A stretch of 64,000 bases of DNA from Lachnospiraceae bacterium (GTDB lineage: Bacteria > Bacillota > Clostridia > Lachnospirales > Lachnospiraceae). This document shows positions 26,595 to 34,937 of the stretch, in pieces. The stretch is taken from NCBI GenBank assembly GCA_021770755.1, contig JAETQI010000010.1, forward strand, positions 40,170 through 104,169, in the 5' to 3' direction. Positions within the stretch are counted from its first letter, which is position 1; every line of letters starts with the position of its first letter. The notes under the pieces were generated by a model. That model ran no database searches. It saw nothing but the letters and a program-made list of their open reading frames with translations, and had not been told where the DNA came from. Made by a program: the position numbers and the translations under genes.

Positions 26595-29033
26595 TTATTC
26601 ATACAAATAGATCTCCACGCTGTCCACAACCGCCTTCACCGCCGTGTCGATATCCTGCCTGCCCTCGAGATACGCCGCGCCCTCCTTATAGACAGCCTCC
26701 TCGAGCACCGCGTTGCTCAGATAAGGCGTATCCGACTCTGCGATCCAGCGCTCCAGTCTGTCGATGCCGTCCTGTTCCACCGGATAGATCGTCAGTTTAT
26801 AGCCTCTGCCGTCCTTTGACGAAGAACTGGTATAAAACTGTCCCCCGTCCTCGCCAAGCTCGCTCTCCTCATACGCAAACTGCGCCGGCAGTGCCTTTTT
26901 GTTGACGGGCAGGCCGCACTCAAGCGTCTCCTGCACAGTGCTTCCCAGCATCACGCGCACAAATTCCGCCGCCGCGTCAGGATTTTTTGCCGCCGCGCTG
27001 ATCCCCGCGAGTGACGCCGGGTGGTAAACATTGCTGCTCTGCCCGTTCAATGGCCTGAACACAGTCCCTTCCATACCCTGTGCTCTCGGTATGGACAACA
27101 TGTCCCGATATGTGTATGCATCCATGACCTCCCCTTCAACAAACGGCGATTCCTGCATCATATAGTAATGTTTTCTCGGAAGCATGAAATATTTGCCCTC
27201 CTCAAAGTTTTCCCCGTCTTCCCCGACCAGCTGACGCTGGTAAGCGACGATCTCCTCCTGCGGTGTCCCGTTCATCTGCACGTCATAGATCCGCCTGCTC
27301 TGCTCCAGAAATTCCCTGATCTTTGCCTGATCCAACTGACCATTGCCATCCTTCCACGACGGCGCGCACACTGGCACAAAGCGCCTCATGATCCCCTCCG
27401 CCGAACAGATCACCAGCAGATTGGTGTCCGGGTACGCCCCTCTTGCCTGCTCCACCGCATCTGCCATGGACGGATAGTCGTTCACATTGTCCACATAGGC
27501 CGCGTTCCCTAACAAAACAGGAAGATAAAACTTTCCCGGAACAACGTACTGGGCGCCCTCCGACGCCAGCCCGTCGATCAGGTTCCTGTACAGCCCGTCC
27601 TGCCCGTCGATCTCATCGACGATATCAGACAGATCCCTCAGCACACCTTTCTCAGCATAAGTCTCTATATCGATGCCGTCCAGCATGATCACGTCAGGAC
27701 CGCTGCCGCCAAGCAGCTGTGTATTGAGCTTTTTGAGCGCGTCCTCCCGCGTGATGCCGCCCTCATCCAATCCGATCTGGTACTCGACAAAGACCTCCGG
27801 ATTCTGTGTCTGATAGACGGCGATCGTCTGTCTGACCAGATCGTCATCGCGCAGGCTGTAGACCGTGATCTTGTCATCCGGCACAGAAGACACCTCCCCG
27901 TCATAGTAAAACTTTGTGATCTTCCCATTGCCATATGCCGCCAGAAATTCATTTTTGTCGTTCACGTTCACCGCCATGATACTGTTTGACGGCGCCCCGA
28001 GCGAGGACAGCGCCCCATCGATCACCTGCTCCACCGCGCTTCCGCCGATGACATGGCGGTACAGTCCTTTGTCCCCCGCCACACAGATCGTATTATCCGC
28101 GCACAGAAAAGGATAGGCCGTGTATCCGCCTCCTGTCCATTCCAGATCCCCATAGTTTTCCCTGATGAAACTGTCAAACATCTCGTCCTCGATAAAACTC
28201 TTTGCGTCCAGATCATACAGGAAGATCTTCTCCGATGTCATACACATCAGAATGTTGTCCCTGCACTGCATCATCTGACAACTGTCCGCGAGCGTCACAA
28301 GCTTCTCCGATGTGCCCGCATCGATGTCCACTTTATAAATGTTTTTGCAGCCTGCCACATATAAATACAGCGTTTTTTCGTTGTCAAACGCCACATAGCT
28401 CGGAGTCGAATCCGCATCGGGCAGCTCGAACGGGATCTGTCTCGACGTGTTGTCCGTATCGTAGATATACAGGTTGAAATCATACTCGGCACCTTTCCCT
28501 TCCGGCGAGTCCTCCCTCCTGTCCATGCCGATCAGCGCGATCGTGCCATCCTCCGCGATGGCTGCGTGATACGGATAATGTACATCGATGAATTCATAAA
28601 AGGCGTCGTTCGCCTCAACCTCCCATGAATCGCCGCCGTCCTGCGACACGACCATCTGCTTCATCAGTCCATTCAGAAAAACGATCCTGCCGTCAGCCAG
28701 CACCTGCGTCTGCACCCTGTCTGAAAAGCCGCTGCCCTCATAGACCGTCGACTCCACATAACGCCCCTTTCCGCTGCCCTCCGCCATATCACTCTGCGTT
28801 TCAGCAGACGATGCCGTCCCAGCGGCGTCCGCCTGTGTCCCCGGCTCATTCTCCGGCTGTTCCTTCACACCGCAGCCAGGCGCGGCGATCCCGAGAGCCG
28901 CCGCCGTGAACACCGCAGCCGCTCTCGCAAATATTGACTTTTTTCGACCACTACATGTTCTTACGTGGCTTGATAAGCCATAATTTGCAGCGCAGTGCAA
29001 AGTCCCAGACTGAACTGTAACCTTATTTCCCAT
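26595..29033 (-). CDS. Lipoprotein: beta-propeller-like domain joined to an extracellular solute-binding domain (copy 1)
   Basis: 812 residues. It aligns with copy 2 along its whole length, including HVIGGSAVEQVIDG and the LLGGSGPDVIMLDG block. The N-terminus differs: after MGNK come about 26 residues encoded by a palindromic repeat (28947-29021), and only then the RKKSIFARAAAVFTAAALG signal core and the lipobox IAAPGC (Cys about 54). In copy 2 the equivalent signal starts directly with MRKRSMF. Export may still work with the long n-region. The start ATG keeps a good GGAGGTAGATT site. First gene of the transporter group, under the promoter at 29072-29104. Confidence 0.85.
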   Translation of the reverse strand: MGNKVTVQSGTLHCAANYGLSSHVRTCSGRKKSIFARAAAVFTAAALGIAAPGCGVKEQPENEPGTQADAAGTASSAETQSDMAEGSGKGRYVESTVYEGSGFSDRVQTQVLADGRIVFLNGLMKQMVVSQDGGDSWEVEANDAFYEFIDVHYPYHAAIAEDGTIALIGMDRREDSPEGKGAEYDFNLYIYDTDNTSRQIPFELPDADSTPSYVAFDNEKTLYLYVAGCKNIYKVDIDAGTSEKLVTLADSCQMMQCRDNILMCMTSEKIFLYDLDAKSFIEDEMFDSFIRENYGDLEWTGGGYTAYPFLCADNTICVAGDKGLYRHVIGGSAVEQVIDGALSSLGAPSNSIMAVNVNDKNEFLAAYGNGKITKFYYDGEVSSVPDDKITVYSLRDDDLVRQTIAVYQTQNPEVFVEYQIGLDEGGITREDALKKLNTQLLGGSGPDVIMLDGIDIETYAEKGVLRDLSDIVDEIDGQDGLYRNLIDGLASEGAQYVVPGKFYLPVLLGNAAYVDNVNDYPSMADAVEQARGAYPDTNLLVICSAEGIMRRFVPVCAPSWKDGNGQLDQAKIREFLEQSRRIYDVQMNGTPQEEIVAYQRQLVGEDGENFEEGKYFMLPRKHYYMMQESPFVEGEVMDAYTYRDMLSIPRAQGMEGTVFRPLNGQSSNVYHPASLAGISAAAKNPDAAAEFVRVMLGSTVQETLECGLPVNKKALPAQFAYEESELGEDGGQFYTSSSSKDGRGYKLTIYPVEQDGIDRLERWIAESDTPYLSNAVLEEAVYKEGAAYLEGRQDIDTAVKAVVDSVEIYLYE
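28947..29021. repeat. Palindromic repeat element, partial copy inside a start region
   Basis: This stretch matches the right end of the element at 46835-46990: CTACRTGTTCTTACG, then TTTGCAGCGYAGTGCAAAGT, then AGACTGAACTGTAACC, with a local difference containing the hairpin TGGCTT-GAT-AAGCCA. Its terminal CTGAACTGTAAC lies at 29010-29021, 10 bp from the ATG of the lipoprotein gene, and the element is read in frame. Confidence 0.85.
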
Positions 29034-29071
29034 AATCTACCTCCATATGTACAATACTGATATATACTGGT

Positions 29072-29104
29072 ATCGTAACACAATTGTCTCTAAACATTCT
29101 CTAA
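29072..29104 (-). promoter_or_regulatory. TTAGAGA direct-repeat promoter in front of lipoprotein copy 1
   Basis: On the minus strand: TTAGAGA (29098-29104), ATGT, TTAGAGA (29087-29093), 9 bp, TACGAT (29072-29077). The start codon is about 39 bp from the -10 box. Confidence 0.85.
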
Positions 29105-29270
29105 TTTGGAAAACCAATCTGCTTTTTGCAGGACTGGGAATTCGAGTAGAGAAGAATAATTTTCCTCCGGGTGCCCGTGCGCATCAAAAAAATGTATGAT
29201 AAAGATTATCTCTCTATCATACACCTGTCAAACCTGTCTTTTTAAATACCTCTCTAAGAAATCAATCTGG

Positions 29271-29969
29271 CTATTTATTTTTCGCCATCTCCTGAATTTT
29301 CCCAACAATCTTCTCGATACCATTTATGTAATTTTCTACCATGTCCTTTGTTACCTCTTCTCTCCGGGCATCTGAATGCCTCCTGCCTGACTGATGCGCA
29401 ATGACATTTCGCCTATGATACAATCCTTTTAAAAAGCTTTCCATTTTATCTTTCGTTTTTACAGACGAATCCCTTTCATAAAATACCGCATCAGCAATTT
29501 CCTGCAGATTCAGCCCCAGAAGATTCATCTGATCCTTCACCGACTGATATGACACAAGAGTGATCTCCCTATAAAATTCATCCACAAATTCCAGAAACCA
29601 CGCAGAATCCTCTCTCGCATTCAACGCCTTATCTACAATACTCATCTTTATAGAAAGATTGCTGTATTTTTCTGTCTTTTGCCAGTTTCCCGTAAACATT
29701 TCCGACAATCCAAATTTAGTCAGCTCATGCAAATAGAAGTCAAATGCACTCTCTAAAAATACAATCTGTGCACTCCAGATATTTTCCGCTTCATCTTCTT
29801 TCCCATTCTCCACGCGTTCATCCGCCATGCAGAACTGCTCCCGTATATACCCCAAATTCTCATCAAAATGTTCTTTGATCTCATTCAGGCAAAATTTTAC
29901 AATGGCGGGAGAAACCTTTTCCCTTGTTCCCTCCCGCCTTGATGCCAAGTCAAGACTCCGTTCCCCCAT
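29271..29969 (-). CDS. HEPN-domain RNase-like effector (RiboL-PSP-HEPN type)
   Basis: 232 residues, all helical, with ATG at 29969 after GGGGAG. Near the C-terminus YHRRNVIAHQSGRRHSD contains the HEPN catalytic motif R-x4-H (RNVIAH) in the typical family context. The earlier IVFLESAFDFYLHELTKFG helix is also characteristic of RiboL-PSP-HEPN proteins (PF18735-like). Such domains act as RNases in abortive infection and toxin-antitoxin systems. It starts 11 bp after the ATPase stop, so the two genes form one unit. The base composition is more AT-rich than the flanking genes, which suggests transfer. Confidence 0.8.
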   Translation of the reverse strand: MGERSLDLASRREGTREKVSPAIVKFCLNEIKEHFDENLGYIREQFCMADERVENGKEDEAENIWSAQIVFLESAFDFYLHELTKFGLSEMFTGNWQKTEKYSNLSIKMSIVDKALNAREDSAWFLEFVDEFYREITLVSYQSVKDQMNLLGLNLQEIADAVFYERDSSVKTKDKMESFLKGLYHRRNVIAHQSGRRHSDARREEVTKDMVENYINGIEKIVGKIQEMAKNK

Positions 29970-29980
29970 ACTGCTCCCCT

Positions 29981-31228
29981 CTATTGTCTGTCAAATACGC
30001 CATCAAAAGAAAAATTCCTATTGACGATCGGGATTGCACCATACTTGCCAGAAATATATCCCTTTTCCAGATTTTCTGTTTTCCTCACATTCTTAATCTC
30101 AACAAGTGAATATAAATCTGTCGATCTTTGTTGATCCAATTGCGTAAACCAGATCTGGTCCCGACGAAACAAACTGGAATCCAATAAACTTGTATCATGT
30201 GTGGAAAAAATGAGTTGCGCAAACTGGTCCTTTTGGGTCAGACTAAATAATTTTACAATCTGATACACAATTGATTCATGCAGGCTAGTTTCAATTTCAT
30301 CGCACACCAGAACTCTTCCTTTGTTAATAATATCAATAATCGGGCAGATCACCTCAAACAATTTTTTTATGCCATTAGATTCCTCCGTCATTAAGTCCGT
30401 CTCAAACTCATCATATACCAGCCTAGCCTCGATCACATTCATATCCTGAGATGTCATCAGCATTTTTACCCCCTCTGGTATTTCCTGCGGCAAATCTTTT
30501 GCTGCCAGCCTTGTCTGCTCCAGCCTCACCTTTACATCCCTGATCCCTGTTCCCAACACCTGCAGTATCTCCACAAAAGCCTTTTTAAAATCTTCATTCT
30601 GCTGCATCAACTGAATAGAATACTCCGTCCAGTTGTTGACCTGCGGATTATACATTACAATATCTTCACTAAAGAAAAGAAACGCTTTTTCTATCTCTTT
30701 TATATTGGAATAATTTGCCGCACATGACAGAAACAGTCTGTTTTCTTTCAAGATACTTGTACTGACACCAAAAGTATTTTTATATCTGTCGCCGGGCTTT
30801 ATGTCCATGGCTTCCCGCTCAAATATTTTTACCTGGCGTCCCTTTGGAAAATAATATAAATACTCCTCCTGCACTGCATTTCTCACAATTGAAAATCCGT
30901 ATGCATACCTTATGTCATCCTTGACAAACTGTATATCATACACACTCGGGGTGTCTGCCGGATTCAGCTTGTGAGGTGCCTGAAAAATCCCCTGCCCGGG
31001 CTGATACCTGATGCTCTCACTGACTAAATTGCGCATAAATCCCAGAGCGCTGATAAAATTGCTTTTGCCAGAACCATTTGCCCCATAAATTACCGCCGAA
31101 CTCAGCACCCTGATATTCGAAAAAAGCTTTAATGTCTCCTCATATGTGTTATCACTGCCTGCGATTGCAGAAAAAGTTATCCTGTCCTTAATTGATTTAT
31201 GATTTGAACACGAAAATTGTAAGATCAT
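29981..31228 (-). CDS. ABC-type (AAA15/AAA21-like) ATPase of a HEPN defence pair
   Basis: 415 residues. Walker A GANGSGKSNF lies near residue 49, after the NHKSIKD start typical of OLD/SMC-like ATPases. Walker B is RVLVCDEIETSLH near 312, followed by the H-loop STHDTSLLD near 349. There is no transmembrane part. ATPases of this class often sit beside toxic effectors (RloB, HNH, HEPN) in phage-defence modules and hold them inactive until infection. The HEPN gene directly downstream fits this picture. The start ATG at 31228 has AGGAG upstream. The trigger is unknown. Confidence 0.85.
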   Translation of the reverse strand: MILQFSCSNHKSIKDRITFSAIAGSDNTYEETLKLFSNIRVLSSAVIYGANGSGKSNFISALGFMRNLVSESIRYQPGQGIFQAPHKLNPADTPSVYDIQFVKDDIRYAYGFSIVRNAVQEEYLYYFPKGRQVKIFEREAMDIKPGDRYKNTFGVSTSILKENRLFLSCAANYSNIKEIEKAFLFFSEDIVMYNPQVNNWTEYSIQLMQQNEDFKKAFVEILQVLGTGIRDVKVRLEQTRLAAKDLPQEIPEGVKMLMTSQDMNVIEARLVYDEFETDLMTEESNGIKKLFEVICPIIDIINKGRVLVCDEIETSLHESIVYQIVKLFSLTQKDQFAQLIFSTHDTSLLDSSLFRRDQIWFTQLDQQRSTDLYSLVEIKNVRKTENLEKGYISGKYGAIPIVNRNFSFDGVFDRQ

Positions 31229-31418
31229 TTGCGGTGCTCCTTCTTAATATATTAAGCACATAATACCTTTTATTATCGGTTCTGTCAATTGATTCTGCAC
31301 CTTTTCTGCAAATTTCGACTTTAGATCGTATATTTTTCTGCTACGGCAACCGTACAACTACGCTGATGTTCTCATTCGTGAAAAGCTGTCGAAGTCGCAG
31401 GACAAACAAAAATCAGAG

Positions 31419-31447
31419 TTGTATCCCCGCCAGAAATAGATTATAAT
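31419..31447 (+). promoter_or_regulatory. Promoter of the DUF4026/DUF2314 gene
   Basis: TTGTAT (31419-31424), 17 bp, TATAAT (31442-31447), about 90 bp before the start codon at 31536. The rest of the 307-bp gap 31229-31535 shows no other gene or clear hairpin. Confidence 0.65.
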
Positions 31448-31535
31448 GACATCGGAAACTGCAGATACAACTATCAGAAAACTACAGGCACAACACAACT
31501 CCCAGCATCAACAGCAGATATGGAGGAATCAAAAG

Positions 31536-32837
31536 ATGGCATTATTTGGAAAAAACAAAGGAAACCGGCCGGAAAACACATGGGAAAAAGAACTTTCATT
31601 TATGGTTGTGCTTCCCAAAAACGAAGCCGACATTGACGATCTGGAACGCCTCGCGCAGCGGCTCCAGAAAACAGACCTGGAACTTGTGGGACGGGAGGAC
31701 ATCCCGCCAGAGAACGGACTCATGCTGCGCGTCGCATCCGGCGAACTGCAGTATCGGGTGCACCTCGACACCATATCGGTCGAAATCCCGGAAATGTACC
31801 GCATACAGCACTTTTTCCGCGACATTGATATAGAAGAGATCCAGCGGCAGAAGAAAGGGCTGGTCGTGGAAATGCTGTTTGACGAGCACATCTTAGAATC
31901 GTTCCACACGCAGCTAAAGATCATCAGCGGACTGCTCCCGGACTGTCTCGCGGCGCTGGACCACAGCTCGGAGAAAGTCCTCTCCGGAAAATGGATCCAG
32001 CTCGCCGCAAAGTCGAATGTACCGCCCTCACCAAGATATATCTTTACCGTACAGGCCGTGTCCGGCGATACCGACGAGGTATGGCTCCACAGCCATGGAA
32101 TGAACCGGTGCGGACTCCCGGAGCTTGAAATTCTAAATTCTACCAAGGATATGTTTAACGATCATTACAACATTATCGAGATCATGGCAAAGCGCCTGAT
32201 CGAGAGCGGTGAACCGCCAAAGGAAAAAGAACCCATGTACCTCGCGATGGTCACAGACGGGATCCCGCTGATCGCAACCGTTGTCAACTGGAAGGAAGCC
32301 ATACGCAAATATCCAGCCAGTATCCTTGGCGGCGCATCGGACAGAAAAGAGAACCACAATGCAAACACGGACGCGATCTTCTGCTATCCAAGCCCGAAGG
32401 CAGTCAGGAAAAAGCAGTACTGTGAAGTAAATGTGTACGATGAGTACCTAAGCCAAAACCCGATCTATATGCTGACAACCCAGGAGACAGAGCGCATGAG
32501 AAGGCTTGCGGCGGAACGGCTGGCGTACATGCTGAAAATGTTCGGCAGGAAAAATATCAAGGTTCTGGTCAAGGTCGGCCTCGAGACGGACGAGGCGTTT
32601 CAGGAGCAGGGAAATGGCGCCGAACATATCTGGTTTGACCTGAAAGAAAAACAGGAGGATACCTTTCTGGCAGAGCTGACACAGGAGCCCTATTATATAA
32701 AAGACCTGCACGAAGGAGCCCTTATGACCTTTCCGTACAGCCAGATCACGGACTGGATCATTTTTACGCCCGACGGCAGGGTGACGCCGGATGACGTGTA
32801 TCTTCTCGCATACGACGGCTGGAATCTGCAGGAATGA
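31536..32837 (+). CDS. DUF4026/DUF2314-domain protein
   Basis: 433 residues from ATG 31536 (GGAGG upstream); the frame extends 30 codons further without a good start site. The N-terminal two thirds (from WEKELSFMVVLPKNEADIDDLERL) resemble DUF4026. The last about 110 residues, with GLETDEAFQEQGNGAEHIWFDL and PYSQITDWIIFTPDGRVTPDDVYLL, match the DUF2314 fold. No signal peptide and no catalytic motif can be named. DUF2314 proteins appear in polymorphic-toxin immunity and cell-envelope contexts, which may be relevant beside the defence pair, but this is only suggestive. Confidence 0.75.
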   Translation: MALFGKNKGNRPENTWEKELSFMVVLPKNEADIDDLERLAQRLQKTDLELVGREDIPPENGLMLRVASGELQYRVHLDTISVEIPEMYRIQHFFRDIDIEEIQRQKKGLVVEMLFDEHILESFHTQLKIISGLLPDCLAALDHSSEKVLSGKWIQLAAKSNVPPSPRYIFTVQAVSGDTDEVWLHSHGMNRCGLPELEILNSTKDMFNDHYNIIEIMAKRLIESGEPPKEKEPMYLAMVTDGIPLIATVVNWKEAIRKYPASILGGASDRKENHNANTDAIFCYPSPKAVRKKQYCEVNVYDEYLSQNPIYMLTTQETERMRRLAAERLAYMLKMFGRKNIKVLVKVGLETDEAFQEQGNGAEHIWFDLKEKQEDTFLAELTQEPYYIKDLHEGALMTFPYSQITDWIIFTPDGRVTPDDVYLLAYDGWNLQE

Positions 32838-32863
32838 GGACCTTTTTCAATATTTACAGTTTC

Positions 32864-32896
32864 TTAGAGACAAATTAGAGAAAAATAAAGTAAAAT
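32864..32896 (+). promoter_or_regulatory. TTAGAGA direct-repeat promoter of the two-component operon
   Basis: TTAGAGA (32864-32870), CAAA, TTAGAGA (32875-32881), 9 bp, TAAAAT (32891-32896), 31 bp before the response regulator start. The layout is identical to the three sites in the transporter region, which implies autoregulation. Confidence 0.85.
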
Positions 32897-32927
32897 GTAT
32901 TGCAAAAAGTCCATGGAGGAATCAAAA

Positions 32928-33602
32928 ATGCGCATACTACTTGCTGAAGATGATAAGAAACTCAATGAATCTCTCACGATCCAGCTCATCGCGAAAGGAT
33001 TTGACGTGGATTCCTGTTATGACGGCGAGGAAGCCCTATACTACGCCGAAGAGAATATCCATGATGTGATCCTGCTCGATCGAATGCTTCCCCACATGGA
33101 CGGCACCTCCGTGCTGACAAAACTCCGCCAGCAGGGCATCAATATCCCCATCATCCTCATAACGGCGCTCGGCACACTGAACGACAAAGTGACCGGGCTG
33201 AACCTGGGTGCGGACGATTATCTGGTAAAGCCCTTTGCCTTCGAGGAGCTGCTCGCGCGGATCCAGTGCGTCACGAGGCGCTCTCCTGTCATCAACCAGA
33301 CCGACCTGCCGGGCTACTGCGATATCCAGTTTAACGAGGCGACAAACACGCTCACCGGCCCTGGCGGAAGCTGTTCCTGCTCCAAGCGCGAGGGCGCGAT
33401 GCTCGACGTCCTGATCAAGAATGGCGGCCAGACGCTCTCGCGAAACATGCTCCTTCTAAAGATCTGGGGACCTGACAGCGACGTCGAGGAAGGAAACCTG
33501 GACAACTATATCTATTTCGTCCGAAGACGGCTCAAAGCAGTCGGAAGCCGCCTGAACCTGAGAACCATCAGAGGTATCGGCTACTGCCTGATGGAGGAGT
33601 GA
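32928..33602 (+). CDS. OmpR-family response regulator
   Basis: 224 residues from ATG 32928, preceded by GGAGGAATCAAAA. The receiver domain shows the acidic pair in LLAEDDKKL, the phospho-acceptor Asp in VILLDRMLPHMDG (about residue 51), the Thr switch LITALG and the Lys in DDYLVKPFAF. The winged-helix domain follows from about residue 130 (CSKREGAMLDVLIKNGGQTLSR to the RRRLKAVGS recognition region and the IRGIGYCL wing). It should bind the TTAGAGA direct repeats found at its own promoter and at three promoters between 23.4 and 29.1 kb. The kinase gene starts 6 bp downstream. Confidence 0.93.
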   Translation: MRILLAEDDKKLNESLTIQLIAKGFDVDSCYDGEEALYYAEENIHDVILLDRMLPHMDGTSVLTKLRQQGINIPIILITALGTLNDKVTGLNLGADDYLVKPFAFEELLARIQCVTRRSPVINQTDLPGYCDIQFNEATNTLTGPGGSCSCSKREGAMLDVLIKNGGQTLSRNMLLLKIWGPDSDVEEGNLDNYIYFVRRRLKAVGSRLNLRTIRGIGYCLMEE

Positions 33603-33608
33603 CCCTGT

Positions 33609-34937
33609 ATGAACACCATCAAAAAAGTACACATCCAGCTCACACTGCTGAATGGCTGCATCACCACGCTCATCCTGGTCATCATGACACTCGGTTACCT
33701 GTTCATATCCGAGAGCAATATGATGCAGGGCAGGATCTCCTCCTACCCGAGGGACATTTATTCGATCGCCTCCTATATCGAACAGCAGGATATCATCAGC
33801 AGCACCTGGCTGTCACAGCTCGAATCCAACGACCGCTATTATATATCGCTGATGGACAACGGGGCTGAATTTCTCTATAATGTGAACAAAGAACACGTTA
33901 TCGACGACAGGCAGCAGATCCTCAGGACCGCATGGGAACTCTATCACGATGACAGCGTTCCCAAAACCATGCATACCCTGTCTCTCAAAAGCAGCTATGC
34001 CTCCTATGTCATGGACATTTCCTCAAAATACTATTGTTTTGTCATCACGATCGAAAAGAATCATGCGACGCTTGAAGTCCTGCTGGCGGCGCCTCTGAAA
34101 GACCTCCAGGAACAGATCACAAGACAGCGCGTTTTGTTTCTGGGGATCATCACACTCGCACTCATTGCCATCTGGAGCTTCGCATGGCTCTTCACCGGAA
34201 AACTGCTGGATCCCATAGAGGCAAACAGGCTTCGGCAGAACCAGTTCATCGCCGCCGCCTCCCATGAACTGCGCACACCGCTCGCAGTGATCCTGTCATG
34301 CGCAGAAGCCGGACTCACCAGAGGCGGCTCTCCGGAATTATCGACCATCAAGAATGAGTCCCTGCGCACGTCAAGACTTCTGGGCGACATGCTCACACTG
34401 CTCAGTTGTGATACAGGACACCTTGATATCAAACCGGCAGCCACCCAGCTTGACACCCTCGTCCTCAATGCATGCGAAACCTTCGAAAACATCGCTGCCG
34501 CCAAACAGATCCGTATTACGGCCTCGCTTCCCGAGGATATCCTTCCTGACTGTGTGTGCGACAGCGAACGGATCACGCAGGTGCTCGCCATCCTCCTGCA
34601 CAACGCCATCAGCTATACACCGGAAGGCGGTTCGATCCGCCTTTCTGCTGCATATGCGCAGGGACGCCCAAAGGAGACATATCGGCGTGCGGGCAGGGAG
34701 AGGCTTCAGACCAACCGGCACTTTGAGATCCGCGTCGCTGACACAGGCGTCGGAATCAGCGACGCAGAAAAAGCAAAGATCTTTGACCGCTTTTACCGCA
34801 GTGAAAAAGCCCGAAGCGATAAAGATCACTTCGGGCTGGGTCTGTCTATAGCCTACGATATCATATCCGCGCACCACGGGTCGATCACAGTGACCGATAC
34901 CCCCGGCGGCGGTACGACATTCATCATCACACTTTAA
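33609..34937 (+). CDS. Sensor histidine kinase
   Basis: 442 residues. Two membrane helices (about residues 14-36 and 178-200) bracket an extracellular sensor of about 140 residues. The HisKA box has the phospho-acceptor His in AAASHELRTPLAVILS (about residue 220), then N (ILLHNAISYTPEGG), G1 (VADTGVGIS), F (FDRFYRSEK) and G2 (GLGLSIAYDII) boxes, all intact. Pairs with the preceding OmpR regulator. The extracytoplasmic ligand is unknown; since the regulon seems to contain solute-binding lipoproteins, an envelope or nutrient signal is a reasonable guess. Its stop overlaps the end of the convergent EF-G-like gene by a few bases. Confidence 0.93.
   Translation: MNTIKKVHIQLTLLNGCITTLILVIMTLGYLFISESNMMQGRISSYPRDIYSIASYIEQQDIISSTWLSQLESNDRYYISLMDNGAEFLYNVNKEHVIDDRQQILRTAWELYHDDSVPKTMHTLSLKSSYASYVMDISSKYYCFVITIEKNHATLEVLLAAPLKDLQEQITRQRVLFLGIITLALIAIWSFAWLFTGKLLDPIEANRLRQNQFIAAASHELRTPLAVILSCAEAGLTRGGSPELSTIKNESLRTSRLLGDMLTLLSCDTGHLDIKPAATQLDTLVLNACETFENIAAAKQIRITASLPEDILPDCVCDSERITQVLAILLHNAISYTPEGGSIRLSAAYAQGRPKETYRRAGRERLQTNRHFEIRVADTGVGISDAEKAKIFDRFYRSEKARSDKDHFGLGLSIAYDIISAHHGSITVTDTPGGGTTFIITL

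Noticed and set aside
29251..29257. Another TCTCTAA (TTAGAGA) near the HEPN gene
   Set aside because: There is no second copy 11 bp away on either side and no -10 box at the right distance; it lies next to the HEPN gene 3' end.
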